In this document: in pieces, positions 44,478 to 54,080 of the stretch | How the letters are laid out: each line of letters begins with the position of its first letter | Numbering within the stretch: position 1 is the first letter of the stretch | Source of the DNA: Cordylochernes scorpioides | Lineage: Eukaryota > Arthropoda > Arachnida > Pseudoscorpiones > Chernetidae | Reading direction: 5' to 3' | Length of the DNA: 64,000 bases | Assembly (NCBI GenBank): GCA_030710605.1 | Contig: CP092879.1 | Coordinates: 22,204,801 to 22,268,800 of the forward strand | Position numbers and translations under genes: made by a program | Notes under the pieces: generated by a model | The model's database searches: none | The model's input: the letters and a program-made list of their open reading frames with translations, nothing else | What the model was told of the DNA's origin: nothing

Positions 44478-45299
44478 TGTTAAAACTATTTTACCGTTCT
44501 TTTACTTTGTACATAGAAAGAAGGTCTTAGGTGAAGGGAGACAACGAGCAAGACATCTATATCTATAGATAGCCCCAGCTTGGACCGACCGAGGGCAAAG
44601 GTCGGCGTGGGCGGAGACGACGGAGCGTCATGTTACATTCTTTTTTTGGTCAGTTGGCAGGATTCCCTTGTTAGAAGCGGAGGGGAAAGTTGAGTTCCCT
44701 TGCCAGGCGGAGCAGACACGCCAAGAAAATCCTACAAGCAGCGTCTTGTAGACGGAACGACGTCGAAGAAAATCCCACGAGCAGAGTCACGTGGACGGAA
44801 AGACGTCGAAGAAAATCCCACGAGCAGAGTTTCGTGGACGGGAAAGGACGCATTGGAGTATCCCTCAAGCAGCGACTTGAGGACGGAAAAAGACACTTAG
44901 ACAACCAACGAGTCGTGACAATTAGACAACCAACGCGCGACAATTGGACATCGCGACAAGAGAAAGCCAAGCCTGCGACGGTGCTGCCACGAGGTACTGT
45001 GTAAACAAACGCTCGACACCCCCCCGCCATTTATTTTTGTCTTCCTTCCCTAAGACTACTTTAATTTTACTTTACTTTTTTTGCTTAACCTTTTTTATCT
45101 AGTTTTTTTAGCTCTGTTTTAATCTTTAAATACAACCATAATTCTATATATATATAAGTGTAATAGTTTTTTTATCCCTTTTGTTTTTAATCTTTAAAAT
45201 AAATCCTTTTATTTTACTGTGTTTCTGTGCATTTATTTCCCCCATTGTTTTTCCTTTCAGACGATCACCATTTATTTTTTTTTTTAACGAACACGAACA
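44478..45299 (+). repeat. 5' LTR of the BEL/Pao element
   Basis: It starts TGTTAAAAC and ends GAACACGAACA. It contains an array of tandem stem-loops at 44706-44882 and a TATATATATATAAGTG-type block near 45146. The AATAAA near 45199 is a candidate poly(A) signal. Confidence 0.92.
44706..44882 (+). repeat. tandem stem-loop array in the LTR
   Basis: Four units spaced 43, 43 and 45 bases apart each hold a 20-nt hairpin: CTACAAG-CAGCGT-CTTGTAG (44732-44751), CCACGAGCAGAGTCACGTGG (44775-44794), CCACGAGCAGAGTTTCGTGG (44818-44837) and CCTCAAG-CAGCGA-CTTGAGG (44863-44882). A fifth, shorter hairpin GGCG-GAGCAGACA-CGCC precedes them (44706-44722). Stem bases differ between units while pairing is largely kept, and the loop stays CAGCG or CAGAG. 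A GACGGAA word follows each of units 1-4. The array is repeated in the 3' LTR at 49817-49993. Confidence 0.75.
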
Positions 45300-45302
45300 T
45301 TT

Positions 45303-45320
45303 TGGTGAGCCGGACGTGAT
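45303..45320 (+). promoter_or_regulatory. primer-binding site of the BEL/Pao element
   Basis: TGGTGAGCCGGACGTGAT starts three bases after the LTR end, the place and the TGG start expected for annealing to a tRNA 3' CCA end. I could not assign the tRNA. Confidence 0.6.
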
Positions 45321-45335
45321 CGATTTAAAGGAAAT

Positions 45336-48300
45336 ATGGAGGAAATGGATGCAATTAAAAAGCGCAGAAAAGCCATAAGAGGTACTTTCACTAGAATTAT
45401 TAATGAAATAAATGGGGAATTTGAAAAGTCTCAAATTGATAAGAACGATATTTATTCTAAGTTTAATAGACTAGAGTCTTATTACACGAAACTTGTAGAT
45501 CTAAACGAAAAATATCAGGCTTTATTGGCAGTGAAAGAAGGGATTACAGAGGAAAGTATTGATAAGGAATGGAAAGAATGCGATAAATATGAAGAGGAAA
45601 AGTTTGATATTCAACAGAAAGTCAGTGTACTACGGAATCCCGATAAAGAAGAAACAATCCCGATTGCTAGCGAGGACACTGTAATAAATGTGAAATTACC
45701 AGAGTTAGCCCTAAAAAGCTATGATGGCTCTCTGGAATGTTGGTTGCCTTGGTGGGCGCAGTTTTCGAAAATTCACGAAAATAAGAATTTATCCGATAGC
45801 GACCGGTTTTTATATTTGCGTCAAGCAATTATACCAAATTCAGAAGCCTATCGTGTTGTAGCAAGCTATCCCGTTACAGGCGCCAACTATGTTTTGGCAG
45901 TACAAGCCCTACAGGAGCGATTCGGTGACCCGAATATACTGACAGAACTGTATGTCAGACGTCTATTGAATTCGGTTATATCTAATGTAAAGAAAGAAAA
46001 TAGAGATTTAAGCAGTCTGTACGACGAACTGAGCAGTCACCTCCGGTCGTTAGAGACACTGGGCATTGATCCCCAGTTGTCGGGTATTTTTTTATACCCT
46101 CTTGTCGAGTCTTCATTACCTTCGGATATTTTGAAAATATGGCACAGGCATCCTTCTTCGGGTTATGGTATGGAGTTAGCAAAACGGGAAGAGTCAGATA
46201 AAGGGGTTGGAGGAGCTCAAGAAAGGCTAAGGTTATTATTGGACTTTCTAAAAGCCGAAGTAAGGAGTGCTCAACGGCTGAAATTTGTGGAAAAAGGCTT
46301 TAAGCAGGAGGAACCCTATAAAAGGTCTTACAATGATGGAACCAGAACAAGGAACAATTTCAGACCCGCCACTGTGTCTAGTCTGTTCGGAGGGCGAACT
46401 AATATAAAATGCTTCTTTTGTGAAAGAACAAATCATGCGAGTCATCAATGCCGCTCCATAATGAAAATGTCTCCGGGAGAGAGAAATGATAAAATACGTA
46501 GTGCCCATCTATGTTTCAAATGCTTAAGAAAGGGACACATACAGAGTCAGTGCCGAGAACAATTGGAGTGCAAAAACTGTGGGAGAAATCACTTGGAAGT
46601 TTTATGTGAAGGAAATTCTTCTAACCGGTTAACAAAACCAGGAAGAGAAAATCTAAAGGAAAATGCACCTGAACCAATTGCATCGCTTTCTAGTCAAGCC
46701 TGCACAGGTCAGATCTTGCTGATGACCACGGTAGCACTGTTAAGAGGCCCAAATGCCTCTAGAAGGGTTAGAATTCTCCTCGACAGTGGAAGTCAGTTTT
46801 CGTATATCAAACAGTCGTTAGTCTGGAGTGTAGGAATAGAAAGAAAAGGCGAAATAACTATAGCTAAAAGTCTTTTTGGAGGTAATAAGATTGGTGAAGA
46901 AAAGCACGGTAAATTTATGTTAGAATTAGAGAATTTAGGTAATAAAAGAGATGTGATCCATATTGAGGCGCTGGATCAACGTAAAATTTGCGACGCCATA
47001 CCACCTTTGCCAAGAGGAGACTGGTTAGAAAAATTGAAGATTAAGGGCATAATATTGTCTCAGGACAATTTTAAAGGACAAGAGATTGACATATTGATTG
47101 GCGCTAACTATCTAGGTATGATTTTGACAGGAAAAATAGTTCAAGTTGAAGCAGATTTAACTGCGGTGGAAACGAAATTAGGTTGGACACTAATGGGCAA
47201 TTCGCCAATTATTGATAGCAATGACAATGTGCAGCAGACTTTGAATCTGCTAACAATGCGATGCGATTTAAAGGATTTGTGGGATCTAGAAGTACTAGGC
47301 ATTAGGGATCCTGTTGAAACTTGCTCCAAAGAGACCAGATACCAGGAAATAAAAGAAAAGTTTATAACAAAAATTCAAAGACAAAGTGATCAGAGATATT
47401 CTGTAGGTCTACCTCGGAAGGTAGAAAAGGAGTCAATCCCCAGCAATCTTGACATAGCGATAAAAAGGTTAGATATAAGCACTAAGAAAATGACCTCACA
47501 GAATAAGTTGACCGAATATAGTCAGATCTTTAGAGACTGGCTGACTGAAGGACTCATTGAAAGAGTCGAGGAAAATCCTCTCGAGAGAAGAGGCTATTAT
47601 TTACCTCACCGCCCTGTGTACAAGATGGAATCTAATACGACGCCCATACGTCCGGTTTTCGATGCTTCTTGTCTAGGTCATAATGGACTATCGTTGAATC
47701 AATGTTTAGAAAAGGGACCGAATTTATTGGAAAGAATCCCTGAAATGATGATAAGATTTCGGGAAAATAAATTTGGAGTCACGGCAGATATAAGAAAAGC
47801 ATTCCAGATGGTGGCGATTGAAGAATCTGAACGGAACTACCTTAGATTCCTTTGGTGGGAAAAGGAGAGCGATAGAGAACTAATAGCTTACAGGCATAAG
47901 AGACTTGTATTTGGCTTAAACTGTAGTCCTTTTGTGCTGAACGCCGTAATCGAATACCATCTTCAATCAATAAGGGGACCACTTGTTCAATGGGCAAAGA
48001 TTTTAGCTCAATCCTTCTACATGGACAATTGTATTACCTCGCTGGAAACAAAGCAGGAAGTGCAGGAATTTCAAAAGGCCGCAATTGAAATTATGGACAG
48101 GGCTAAAATGGACTTACGAGAGTGGGAATATTCTCTGGAGGAAAACCCTGAAAAGGGGACTTGTGCAAAAATATTGGGTGTTGTTTGGAATAAAATGGAA
48201 GATTCATTAAAATGCGAACTCCCTGACAATTTGAGTCTTCAAACCAAATTAACGAAAAGGCTGGTACTGTCCATGGTTCAGCGGATATTTGATCCACTTG

Positions 48301-49424
48301 GATTTTGCGCTCCAGTATTCTTGCCACCAAAGTTGTTACTGCAGCGATCATGGGGTCTGAAACTAGGTTGGGATACACCTCTACCCGAAAGTATGGCCCA
48401 GGAATTTCGAACCTGGTTGGATCAAATAAAATTCATAGAGTTAATAAAGATACCGAGATATATGTGGAATGATCTCATTTTCCCTACAGAAGTTCATATC
48501 TTTTGTGACGCTAGTCAAATAGGCTATGGAGCTGTAGCCTATTTAAGGAGCGAAACGGAACGAGAAAATACTCTAACTTTGATTTGGAGCAAAGTCAGAT
48601 TAGCTCCTATGAAGAGTATTACGATCCCTCGCTTGGAATTAATGGCCATGGTACTAGGAGCTAGACTAGCCAATGCAATCCAAGCTGCCTTGAAGAGAAA
48701 ATGTGAAACAACTCTTTGGTCGGACTCTACTACCGCGCTAAGTTGGATAAAGAAAGAAATTGAGTGGAGAGTTTTCGTGAGAAACCGAGTCAGAGAAATA
48801 CAGGCCACTACCAATTTGAACGATTGGAGGTTCGTTCCTAGTCAGTTGAACCCGGCCGATCTTCTGTCTCGAGGTTGCCCTCCAAGCCAGTTTGTGCAAA
48901 GCAGATGGTGGGAGGGCCCCGAATGGTTGAAAAAAACTAAAGAATTCTGGCCCAATTCAGAGTTCTCGATAAATCCAAAAGAAATAAATGTTGAAGAAAA
49001 CATTATGAAAACCAGAGAATTAAAGCAGAGATTCTTAAAGGAATATTTAGGCGCGCTGATTCAGAAATCCGAAAATGTTGATAGAAGACAGTTGAAAGTA
49101 GGAGACGTTGTACTGATCGGGCAAGAAAATCTTAAAAGAATGTTTTGGCCTAAAGGGCGAATAGTAAATCTCATACCAGGAAAAGATGGAATAGTGAGAG
49201 TGGCCCATGTTAAAACATCCACAGGAACCTTGATCAGGGCTCTACAACGCTTACACCCTCTTGAAATATCCTCGAATGTTAAGACGATTCAAAAGGACAA
49301 TTCAAATACCGAACCCCAATCTGAAGCATTTTTAGGAAATAGGCCCAATATTGAATCCAGGGACTCTAGAAATAGATATGGTAGGGTAATCAGAAAGCCT
49401 GCAAGGTATGACTCGAAGGACTAG
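45336..49424 (+). CDS. BEL/Pao gag-pol polyprotein lacking integrase
   Basis: One uninterrupted frame of 1362 residues starts 37 bases after the LTR. Residues about 1-105 are charged and helical. KSYDGSLECWLPWWAQF (about 129-145) opens the gag domain typical of BEL (DUF1759). CCHC knuckles lie near 359 (CFFCERTNHASHQC), 392 (CFKCLRKGHIQSQC) and 412 (CKNCGRNHLEVLC). The aspartic protease motif LLDSGSQFSYI has D483. RT motif A is TADIRKAFQM (about 816-825). Motif C is YMDN at 895-898, the YVDN-type variant of the usual YVDD. RNase H includes FCDAS (D1058), IPRLELM and LWSDSTTAL. After LSRGC and WWEGPEWL the frame passes, within about 40 residues, to RELKQRFLKEYLGALIQ and VGDVVLIGQEN, which belongs to the C-terminal DUF5641 region. 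The zinc-binding and catalytic integrase domains that should lie between are absent without a frameshift. Usual family length is about 1700-1800 residues. Confidence 0.93.
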   Translation: MEEMDAIKKRRKAIRGTFTRIINEINGEFEKSQIDKNDIYSKFNRLESYYTKLVDLNEKYQALLAVKEGITEESIDKEWKECDKYEEEKFDIQQKVSVLRNPDKEETIPIASEDTVINVKLPELALKSYDGSLECWLPWWAQFSKIHENKNLSDSDRFLYLRQAIIPNSEAYRVVASYPVTGANYVLAVQALQERFGDPNILTELYVRRLLNSVISNVKKENRDLSSLYDELSSHLRSLETLGIDPQLSGIFLYPLVESSLPSDILKIWHRHPSSGYGMELAKREESDKGVGGAQERLRLLLDFLKAEVRSAQRLKFVEKGFKQEEPYKRSYNDGTRTRNNFRPATVSSLFGGRTNIKCFFCERTNHASHQCRSIMKMSPGERNDKIRSAHLCFKCLRKGHIQSQCREQLECKNCGRNHLEVLCEGNSSNRLTKPGRENLKENAPEPIASLSSQACTGQILLMTTVALLRGPNASRRVRILLDSGSQFSYIKQSLVWSVGIERKGEITIAKSLFGGNKIGEEKHGKFMLELENLGNKRDVIHIEALDQRKICDAIPPLPRGDWLEKLKIKGIILSQDNFKGQEIDILIGANYLGMILTGKIVQVEADLTAVETKLGWTLMGNSPIIDSNDNVQQTLNLLTMRCDLKDLWDLEVLGIRDPVETCSKETRYQEIKEKFITKIQRQSDQRYSVGLPRKVEKESIPSNLDIAIKRLDISTKKMTSQNKLTEYSQIFRDWLTEGLIERVEENPLERRGYYLPHRPVYKMESNTTPIRPVFDASCLGHNGLSLNQCLEKGPNLLERIPEMMIRFRENKFGVTADIRKAFQMVAIEESERNYLRFLWWEKESDRELIAYRHKRLVFGLNCSPFVLNAVIEYHLQSIRGPLVQWAKILAQSFYMDNCITSLETKQEVQEFQKAAIEIMDRAKMDLREWEYSLEENPEKGTCAKILGVVWNKMEDSLKCELPDNLSLQTKLTKRLVLSMVQRIFDPLGFCAPVFLPPKLLLQRSWGLKLGWDTPLPESMAQEFRTWLDQIKFIELIKIPRYMWNDLIFPTEVHIFCDASQIGYGAVAYLRSETERENTLTLIWSKVRLAPMKSITIPRLELMAMVLGARLANAIQAALKRKCETTLWSDSTTALSWIKKEIEWRVFVRNRVREIQATTNLNDWRFVPSQLNPADLLSRGCPPSQFVQSRWWEGPEWLKKTKEFWPNSEFSINPKEINVEENIMKTRELKQRFLKEYLGALIQKSENVDRRQLKVGDVVLIGQENLKRMFWPKGRIVNLIPGKDGIVRVAHVKTSTGTLIRALQRLHPLEISSNVKTIQKDNSNTEPQSEAFLGNRPNIESRDSRNRYGRVIRKPARYDSKD

Positions 49425-49587
49425 TGAAAGTACCTGTAGAAAAAAAAAGGTGTAATATGTGTATTCTTTTATGTGTATTTTATGTAATGTAATAGGCATA
49501 TCTACTCTTGTGTGTATTGTGTATATATATGCTCTTTTGTCTTATACTTAATTTTGACTTCTTTCAGAGCAAAATTATGTGGGAGAA

Positions 49588-50412
49588 TGTTAAAACTATT
49601 TTACCGTTCTTTTACTTTGTACATAGAAAGAAGGTCTTAGGTGAAGGGAGACAACGAGCAAGACATCTATATCTATAGATAGCCCCAGCTTGGACCGACC
49701 GAGGGCAAAGGTCGGCGTGGGCGGAGACGACGGAGCGTCATGTTACATTCTTTTTTTTGGTCAGTTGGCAGGATTCCCTTGTTAGAAGCGGAGGGGAAAG
49801 TTGAGTTCCCTTGCCAGGCGGAGCAGACACGCCAAGAAAATCCTACAAGCAGCGTCTTGTAGACGGAACGACGTCGAAGAAAATCCCACGAGCAGAGTCA
49901 CGTGGACGGAAAGACGTCGAAGAAAATCCCACGAGCAGAGTTTCGTGGACGGGAAAGGACGCATTGGAGTATCCCTCAAGCAGCGACTTGAGGACGGAAA
50001 AAGACACTTAGACAACCAACGAGTCGTGACAATTAGACAACCAACGCGCGACAATTGGACATCGCGACAAGAGAAAGCCAAGCCTGCGACGGTGCTGCCA
50101 CGAGGTACTGTGTAAACAAACGCTCGACACCCCCCCGCCATTTATTTTTGTCTTCCTTCCCTAAGACTACTTTAATTTTACTTTACTTTTTTTGCTTAAC
50201 CTTTTTTATCTAGTTTTTTTAGCTCTGTTTTAATCTTTAAATACAACCATAATTCTATATATATATATAAGTGTAATAGTTTTTTTATCCCTTTTGTTTT
50301 TAATCTTTAAAATAAATCCTTTTATTTTACTGTGTTTCTGTGCATTTATTTCCCCCATTGTTTTTCCTTTCAGTCGATCACCATTTTTTTTTTTTTTTAA
50401 CGAACACGAACA
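49588..50412 (+). repeat. 3' LTR of the BEL/Pao element
   Basis: Collinear with the 5' LTR throughout. The offset is 5110-5113 bases because of homopolymer and TA-run length changes. Confidence 0.92.
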
Positions 50413-50417
50413 GTCAT

Positions 50418-50885
50418 ATTTCTAGTTCTCCTGTTGGAGGACATGTTGGGTCGAAAGCTGGAGAAATAAAAACAGCAAAGAAACTTGGCCCTGGAGTGCT
50501 TGTTGATTCTATTAAAATGAAAAATTCCAGATAAAACATAACTAAAACCGACGTCTCCTGAAGGTGGTCTCCTATTAGAGAATGTGTCATGTCAGGCTGA
50601 ATCATGAGAGGTCTTTCAAACGAAGCAGAGTCTCTGGTGTGAGACCACCTACTGGAGAGACATATTTACCATGTTTTAGATGGTCTCTCAATAAAGACTC
50701 TCTTGTATTATTTCATCAGCAATGCAAAAATATCTTACATGGTTTGCTATTGGTGAATAATATGTGCCAACACAATTTTACAAAATAATAAATTTATAAT
50801 TTCTTTTTTTGACTTGAAAAGTCAACCACGTGCGCATTTCACGCTCATTGTTTCCGTCATAATGCAGACTATAACTGAACGCGAT
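50418..50885. other. unassigned, with a hammerhead-like motif
   Basis: At 50430-50490 the plus strand reads CCTGTTGGAGGACATGTTGG then GTCGAAAGCTGGAGAAATAA. The stem GGAC/GTC, then GAAAGC and an AAATAAAAAC tail match the Penelope-type motif layout. The rest (50540-50720) carries CTCCTGAAGGTGGTCTC, repeated at 38800, and no gene. Confidence 0.35.
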
Positions 50886-50999
50886 CTACTGTTTGTATCA
50901 TATTCAATTTCAACTTAGCATTAGAAATTTTGATCTATTTCATTTGCATATAATACCGATTAACATAGAAATCTCGGTTCATAGCTATTATAAACTAGC

Positions 51000-51318
51000 C
51001 GAAAGACCCGGGCAACGCATGTGTTTTACCCGATTGAATGTTTTGATTCAAATACTATTTGTTACAATTATAAATTGAGATAGAGAGGATTCCATTTAGT
51101 TATTAACTAATATATGCATTTATTTAAGGAGCGACCCGCTCCAACACAATAGTTACAAAAACCAAAAAGCGAGTGGGGGGGGGGGGGGCAAAGTCAAAAA
51201 CAAAGTGTCTCGCGTAGTGGCGGCGCCCTCGTAGCCACGTGATCGTAGCCAACCAATAGGAGAGCGCCATTCCAAAGAAAAAGCAAACGGTGACAGAAAT
51301 GACGCTCGTAACTGTATA
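51000..51318 (-). mobile_element. Helitron-like insertion, second copy, without tRNA
   Basis: Read on the minus strand it starts TATATACAGTTACGAGCGTC and ends ATCGGGTAAAACACATGCGT, GCCCGGGTCTTTCGGCTAG, matching both ends of 7702-8033. The other arm of the host foldback supplies the empty site (GAACATCATTCATAATAGC). The middle has a G run of 14 at 51175-51188 and about 150 bases of non-AT-rich sequence unrelated to tRNA. Confidence 0.55.
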
Positions 51319-51439
51319 TAGAATGGTGTTCATCAATGTAGTGTGTTAAGACGGAGAAAATGAACGACAAATGTTTCTCTATTTCAGTATAAACGTTCAT
51401 ATCTTGATTTATAATTTATTAATATTAAAAACCTTCCAG

Positions 51440-51885
51440 GGCTAAGTTTCTTGCACAATCTTATTTCTCTAGCATTCGGGTTAATATGCACTTCAACGGG
51501 GTAGAAACTAGTAGTATAACTTCTATCATAGATATAATTAACGAGAAGTTTTACTACTAGTTGATTCTGTTAAAGGGAATGTTAGTCTGGAAGCTAGGAA
51601 AATTCGGGCTAACATGCACTTCAACGGTAGAAACTAGTAGTATAACTTTTCTATCATAGATATAATTAACTAGAAGTTTTATTACTAGTTGATGCTGTTA
51701 AAGGGAATGTTATTCTGGAAGCTAGGAAAATTCGGGCTAACATGTACTTCAACGGTAGAAACTAGTAGTATCACTTCTATCATAGATATAATTAACGAGA
51801 AGTTTTACTACTAGTTGATTCTGTTAAAGGGAATGTTAGTCTGGAAGCTAGGAAAATAAAATTGTGCAAAAAAACTTATCCCTGG
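51440..51885 (+). repeat. triple tandem repeat of about 125 bp, each unit palindromic
   Basis: Each unit runs from TTCGGGTTAATATGCACTTC, through GAAACTAGTAGTATAACTTC and AGAAGTTTTACTACTAGTTG, to GTTAGTCTGGAAGCTAGGAAAA. Inside each unit, AACTAGTAGTA and TACTACTAGTT can pair. The unit ends (GTTAAAGGGAATGTTAGTCT, GGAAGCTAG, AAAATAAAA in the last) look like the hammerhead-like motif with a mutated GAAAGC. Confidence 0.7.
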
Positions 51886-52102
51886 ATACTTTTGGCATTT
51901 TAAAATTATAAGTCAGGGATGAACGTTTATATTGAAATAAACATTTTCTGCTCGTGTTTCCTTCATCTTAACACACTACATTGATGAACATCATTCATAA
52001 TAGCTATGAATCGAGATTTCTAACTATGTTAATAAGTAATATATGCAAATGAAATAGAGTAAAATTACTAATGTGAAGTTAAAATGGAATATAACAACTA
52101 AA

Positions 52103-52646
52103 TACGGTAGATACAAGGTTGTCCCGAAAGTTCGTAAACACTTGAAAAAATTGAAATACCAATATTATTCGCTGTTATGCATAATGTATTTGTATTATGT
52201 ATAAAGTAATTGTATTATGTATTCTCCGTAATAATATTATTCGCCAGTAATAAGAAAAACAACTTTTTAAGAAAAACACGAACTTTAGTGAAAACCTTAT
52301 AGTTCAGTTACAGAGTGCACTACGCTAACGGAAACAAACCTGGATGTCTTTTGAAATCATTGGACTATTCAAAAACGGTAGATACAAGGTTGTCCCAAAA
52401 ATTCGCAAACACTTGAAAAAAATTTAAACACCAATATTATTCGCCGTTATGTATAATGTCTTTGTATTATGTATAAAGTAATTGTATTATGTATAGGCCG
52501 TAATAATATTATTCGCCAAGTAATAAAAAAAAACAACAACCTTTTAAGAAACACACGACCTTTTGTGAAAACCTTATAGTTCAGTTACAGACTGTACTAC
52601 GCTGAAGGAAACAAACCTGGATGTCTTTTGAAGTCATTGAACTCTA
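52103..52646 (+). repeat. 272-bp tandem duplication with a mariner-like terminus
   Basis: Units start at 52103 and 52375 with ACGGTAGATACAAGGTTGTC then CCGAAAGTTCG (CCAAAAATTCG in the second), and both end CCTGGATGTCTTTTGAA. ACAAGGTTGTCCCGAAAGTTCG-type sequence is common at mariner inverted ends. Identity is about 85-90 percent by eye. No open frame. Confidence 0.7.
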
Positions 52647-53558
52647 ATATATACAACGTGAAGTTTCGATCTACCTGGCATTTATTCTGACAAAGAGAAC
52701 AATATATTGCAATAACTTTGAATCTGTTCAATATAATGTACGAAAATAGAGAAATTCTACTGTACATTTCCTTCGTTTTATTAACAAATTTCCATTTTCA
52801 TCAACGTATTTAATTAGATACGTAATTAAAATATAAAATAGATCCAAGCACTTAGTGCTCTAAAAGCAACATTCTAAACAATGAAAAAAAAAAAGGAAAC
52901 CAAACCTAATGTGTGAACACACAAGATAAAAAAACACAAATTTAACACACACCAAGATGTATACATAGAGTTTAATTAAAGTTTAAATCTGTAAATGGTG
53001 TGCAGTGTGAATTTTAAATTACCTTAATGAGGCCCATATGTTGTGTTTATCCTGGCCATCAATTAACTTGAGGTTACCCAAACTTAATCAGCGTTGGGCA
53101 AACACCGGCCTTTTAATTTGGTTTCACAGAGATATTTACTCTACATCGTATATTTTACTAGATAAAACATTTTAAAGTGTCGTTTATTTCTAAGAGATAA
53201 AAATATTTCATAAAATGCACATTTAAAAAATTGTTTATAAATTATGAATCTCAAATAGAGTGTATATTTTATAGAATAAATTTTAAAATGCGCAATGAAA
53301 GTTTGTATATTGTTACGTTTTTATTGCACTTCTATCACTAATGTATTAAGCATCATTATAATGTCCTTTTCCCTTCTTTTCTTCTTTAAATATCTACTCA
53401 AACCTTGCAATTTACTATTTTTTAAAATGTAAAATAGTTTCCTGAATTTAGTGTTGTTGTTTGACGCAAGCATCCCTTGCTGGTATATCGAGTCTGATTT
53501 GATGATAATAAATAAATAAATCACTCAGAACATGTATTCCTACATCACGAGGTCATCT
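52647..53558. other. unassigned AT-rich stretch
   Basis: No gene, RNA or repeat was recognised. The minus frame 53321-53524 lacks motifs. Confidence 0.3.
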
Positions 53559-53574
53559 TAAATGGTAGCCTAGT

Positions 53575-53622
53575 GGAACGCTTCACGATTTTGCGTGTCA
53601 TCCTTGCGCAGGGGTCATGCTA
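53575..53622 (-). pseudogene. U6 snRNA 3'-half pseudogene
   Basis: The plus strand GGAACGCTTCACGATTTTGC, GTGTCATCCTTGCGCAGGGG, TCATGCTA is the reverse complement of the 3' half of metazoan U6 snRNA, with one substitution (C to T in the GCCATGC part) over 48 bases. The 5' half and the terminal U run are missing, so it cannot be functional. It is flanked by near-identical 17-base words AAATGGTAGCCTAGTGG (53560-53576 and 53643-53659), which look like the target-site duplication of a LINE-driven insertion into the SINE head. Confidence 0.85.
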
Positions 53623-53642
53623 TGGTAATGCTATGCTATGGT

Positions 53643-53735
53643 AAATGGTAGCCTAGTGGTTTGGTAGTGTAGTGGAGTATGTTGACGTTTTTCGACAGCT
53701 AGGATCCGGGATCGAATCCCGAATTTATCACTTTT
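53643..53735 (+). repeat. tRNA-derived SINE-like Pol III unit
   Basis: The A box TAGCCTAGTGG fits the TRGCNNAGYGG consensus, the B box GGATCGAATCC at about 53710 differs from consensus by one base, and an oligo-T stretch follows. Spacing between boxes (about 60 bases) is larger than in a plain tRNA. It seems to be a tRNA-like SINE head interrupted by the U6 fragment upstream. Confidence 0.55.
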
Positions 53736-53759
53736 TTTCCTTTTAAAATGTTCAATATT

Positions 53760-53815
53760 TACCCCGGCTCATCAGTGGCGTGTCTTCTCAGCGGTTTCGC
53801 CAATTTAATCCACCA
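53760..53815 (-). repeat. family R core fragment
   Basis: The minus strand holds TTGGC-GAAACCGCTGAGAA then GACACGCCACTGATGAGCCG. Only the core remains, and one pairing partner has changed. Confidence 0.5.
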
Positions 53816-54080
53816 GAAGACTGTGATGTTGCATTAACGAACCTGGTATTGGACGGTTCGGATTCTATACTCGGCACTTGGAAGAAATTCTTGGATAAAG
53901 TATTCAATAAGTCTGAAAACAAAGGTATACATATATTAGCTATTTTACCATCGGAGCTTCTACCACTTGTCTATATCATTGAATTATTTTACTGAGGCGT
54001 TTGTTTAATATCTAAAATGTCTTCTTAAATTGATATATATATATTTATAGATGTAATATTTTCCGGGAGGAAATTGATCT
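53816..54080. other. unassigned
   Basis: It contains a 71-codon frame from 53780 that starts within family R and continues here (DVALTNLVLDGSDSILGTWK). No domain was recognised, but composition is more protein-like than its neighbours. It could be a small exon fragment. Confidence 0.25.

Larger units (their letters stand above)
44478..50412 (+). mobile_element. BEL/Pao LTR retrotransposon, young, integrase-deleted
   Basis: LTRs 44478-45299 (822 bp) and 49588-50412 (825 bp) differ only in homopolymer or TA-run length and about two substitutions. The flanking GTCAT (44473-44477 and 50413-50417) is a perfect 5-bp target duplication. The interior holds one open frame, 45336-49424. These features show a recent insertion. 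The polyprotein has gag, protease, reverse transcriptase, RNase H and the C-terminal DUF5641-type region, but no integrase core, so the element could only have moved with an integrase supplied in trans, or it lost the domain at the time of insertion. Confidence 0.93.
50886..52105. repeat. large foldback element with nested insertions
   Basis: The outer arms (50886-50999 and 51990-52100) pair across CATTTGCATATA/TATATGCAAATG and TCGGTTCATAGCTATTAT/ATAATAGCTATGAATCGA. Further in, 51318-51440 pairs with 51865-51985 (for example TTCATCAATGTAGTGTGTTAA against TTAACACACTACATTGATGAA). The centre is a triple tandem repeat of palindromic units. The left arm is interrupted at 51000-51318 by the Helitron-like insertion. 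Confidence 0.6.

Noticed and set aside
44732..44882. CRISPR-like array (regular hairpin repeats)
   Set aside because: Eukaryotic LTR context, no unique spacers, stems vary and spacing sequence is conserved, the reverse of CRISPR logic.
44690..45030. Open frames of 104 and 119 codons within the BEL LTR, repeated in the other LTR
   Set aside because: They fall on the tandem stem-loop array; reading frames are by-products of the repeat and identical in both LTRs.
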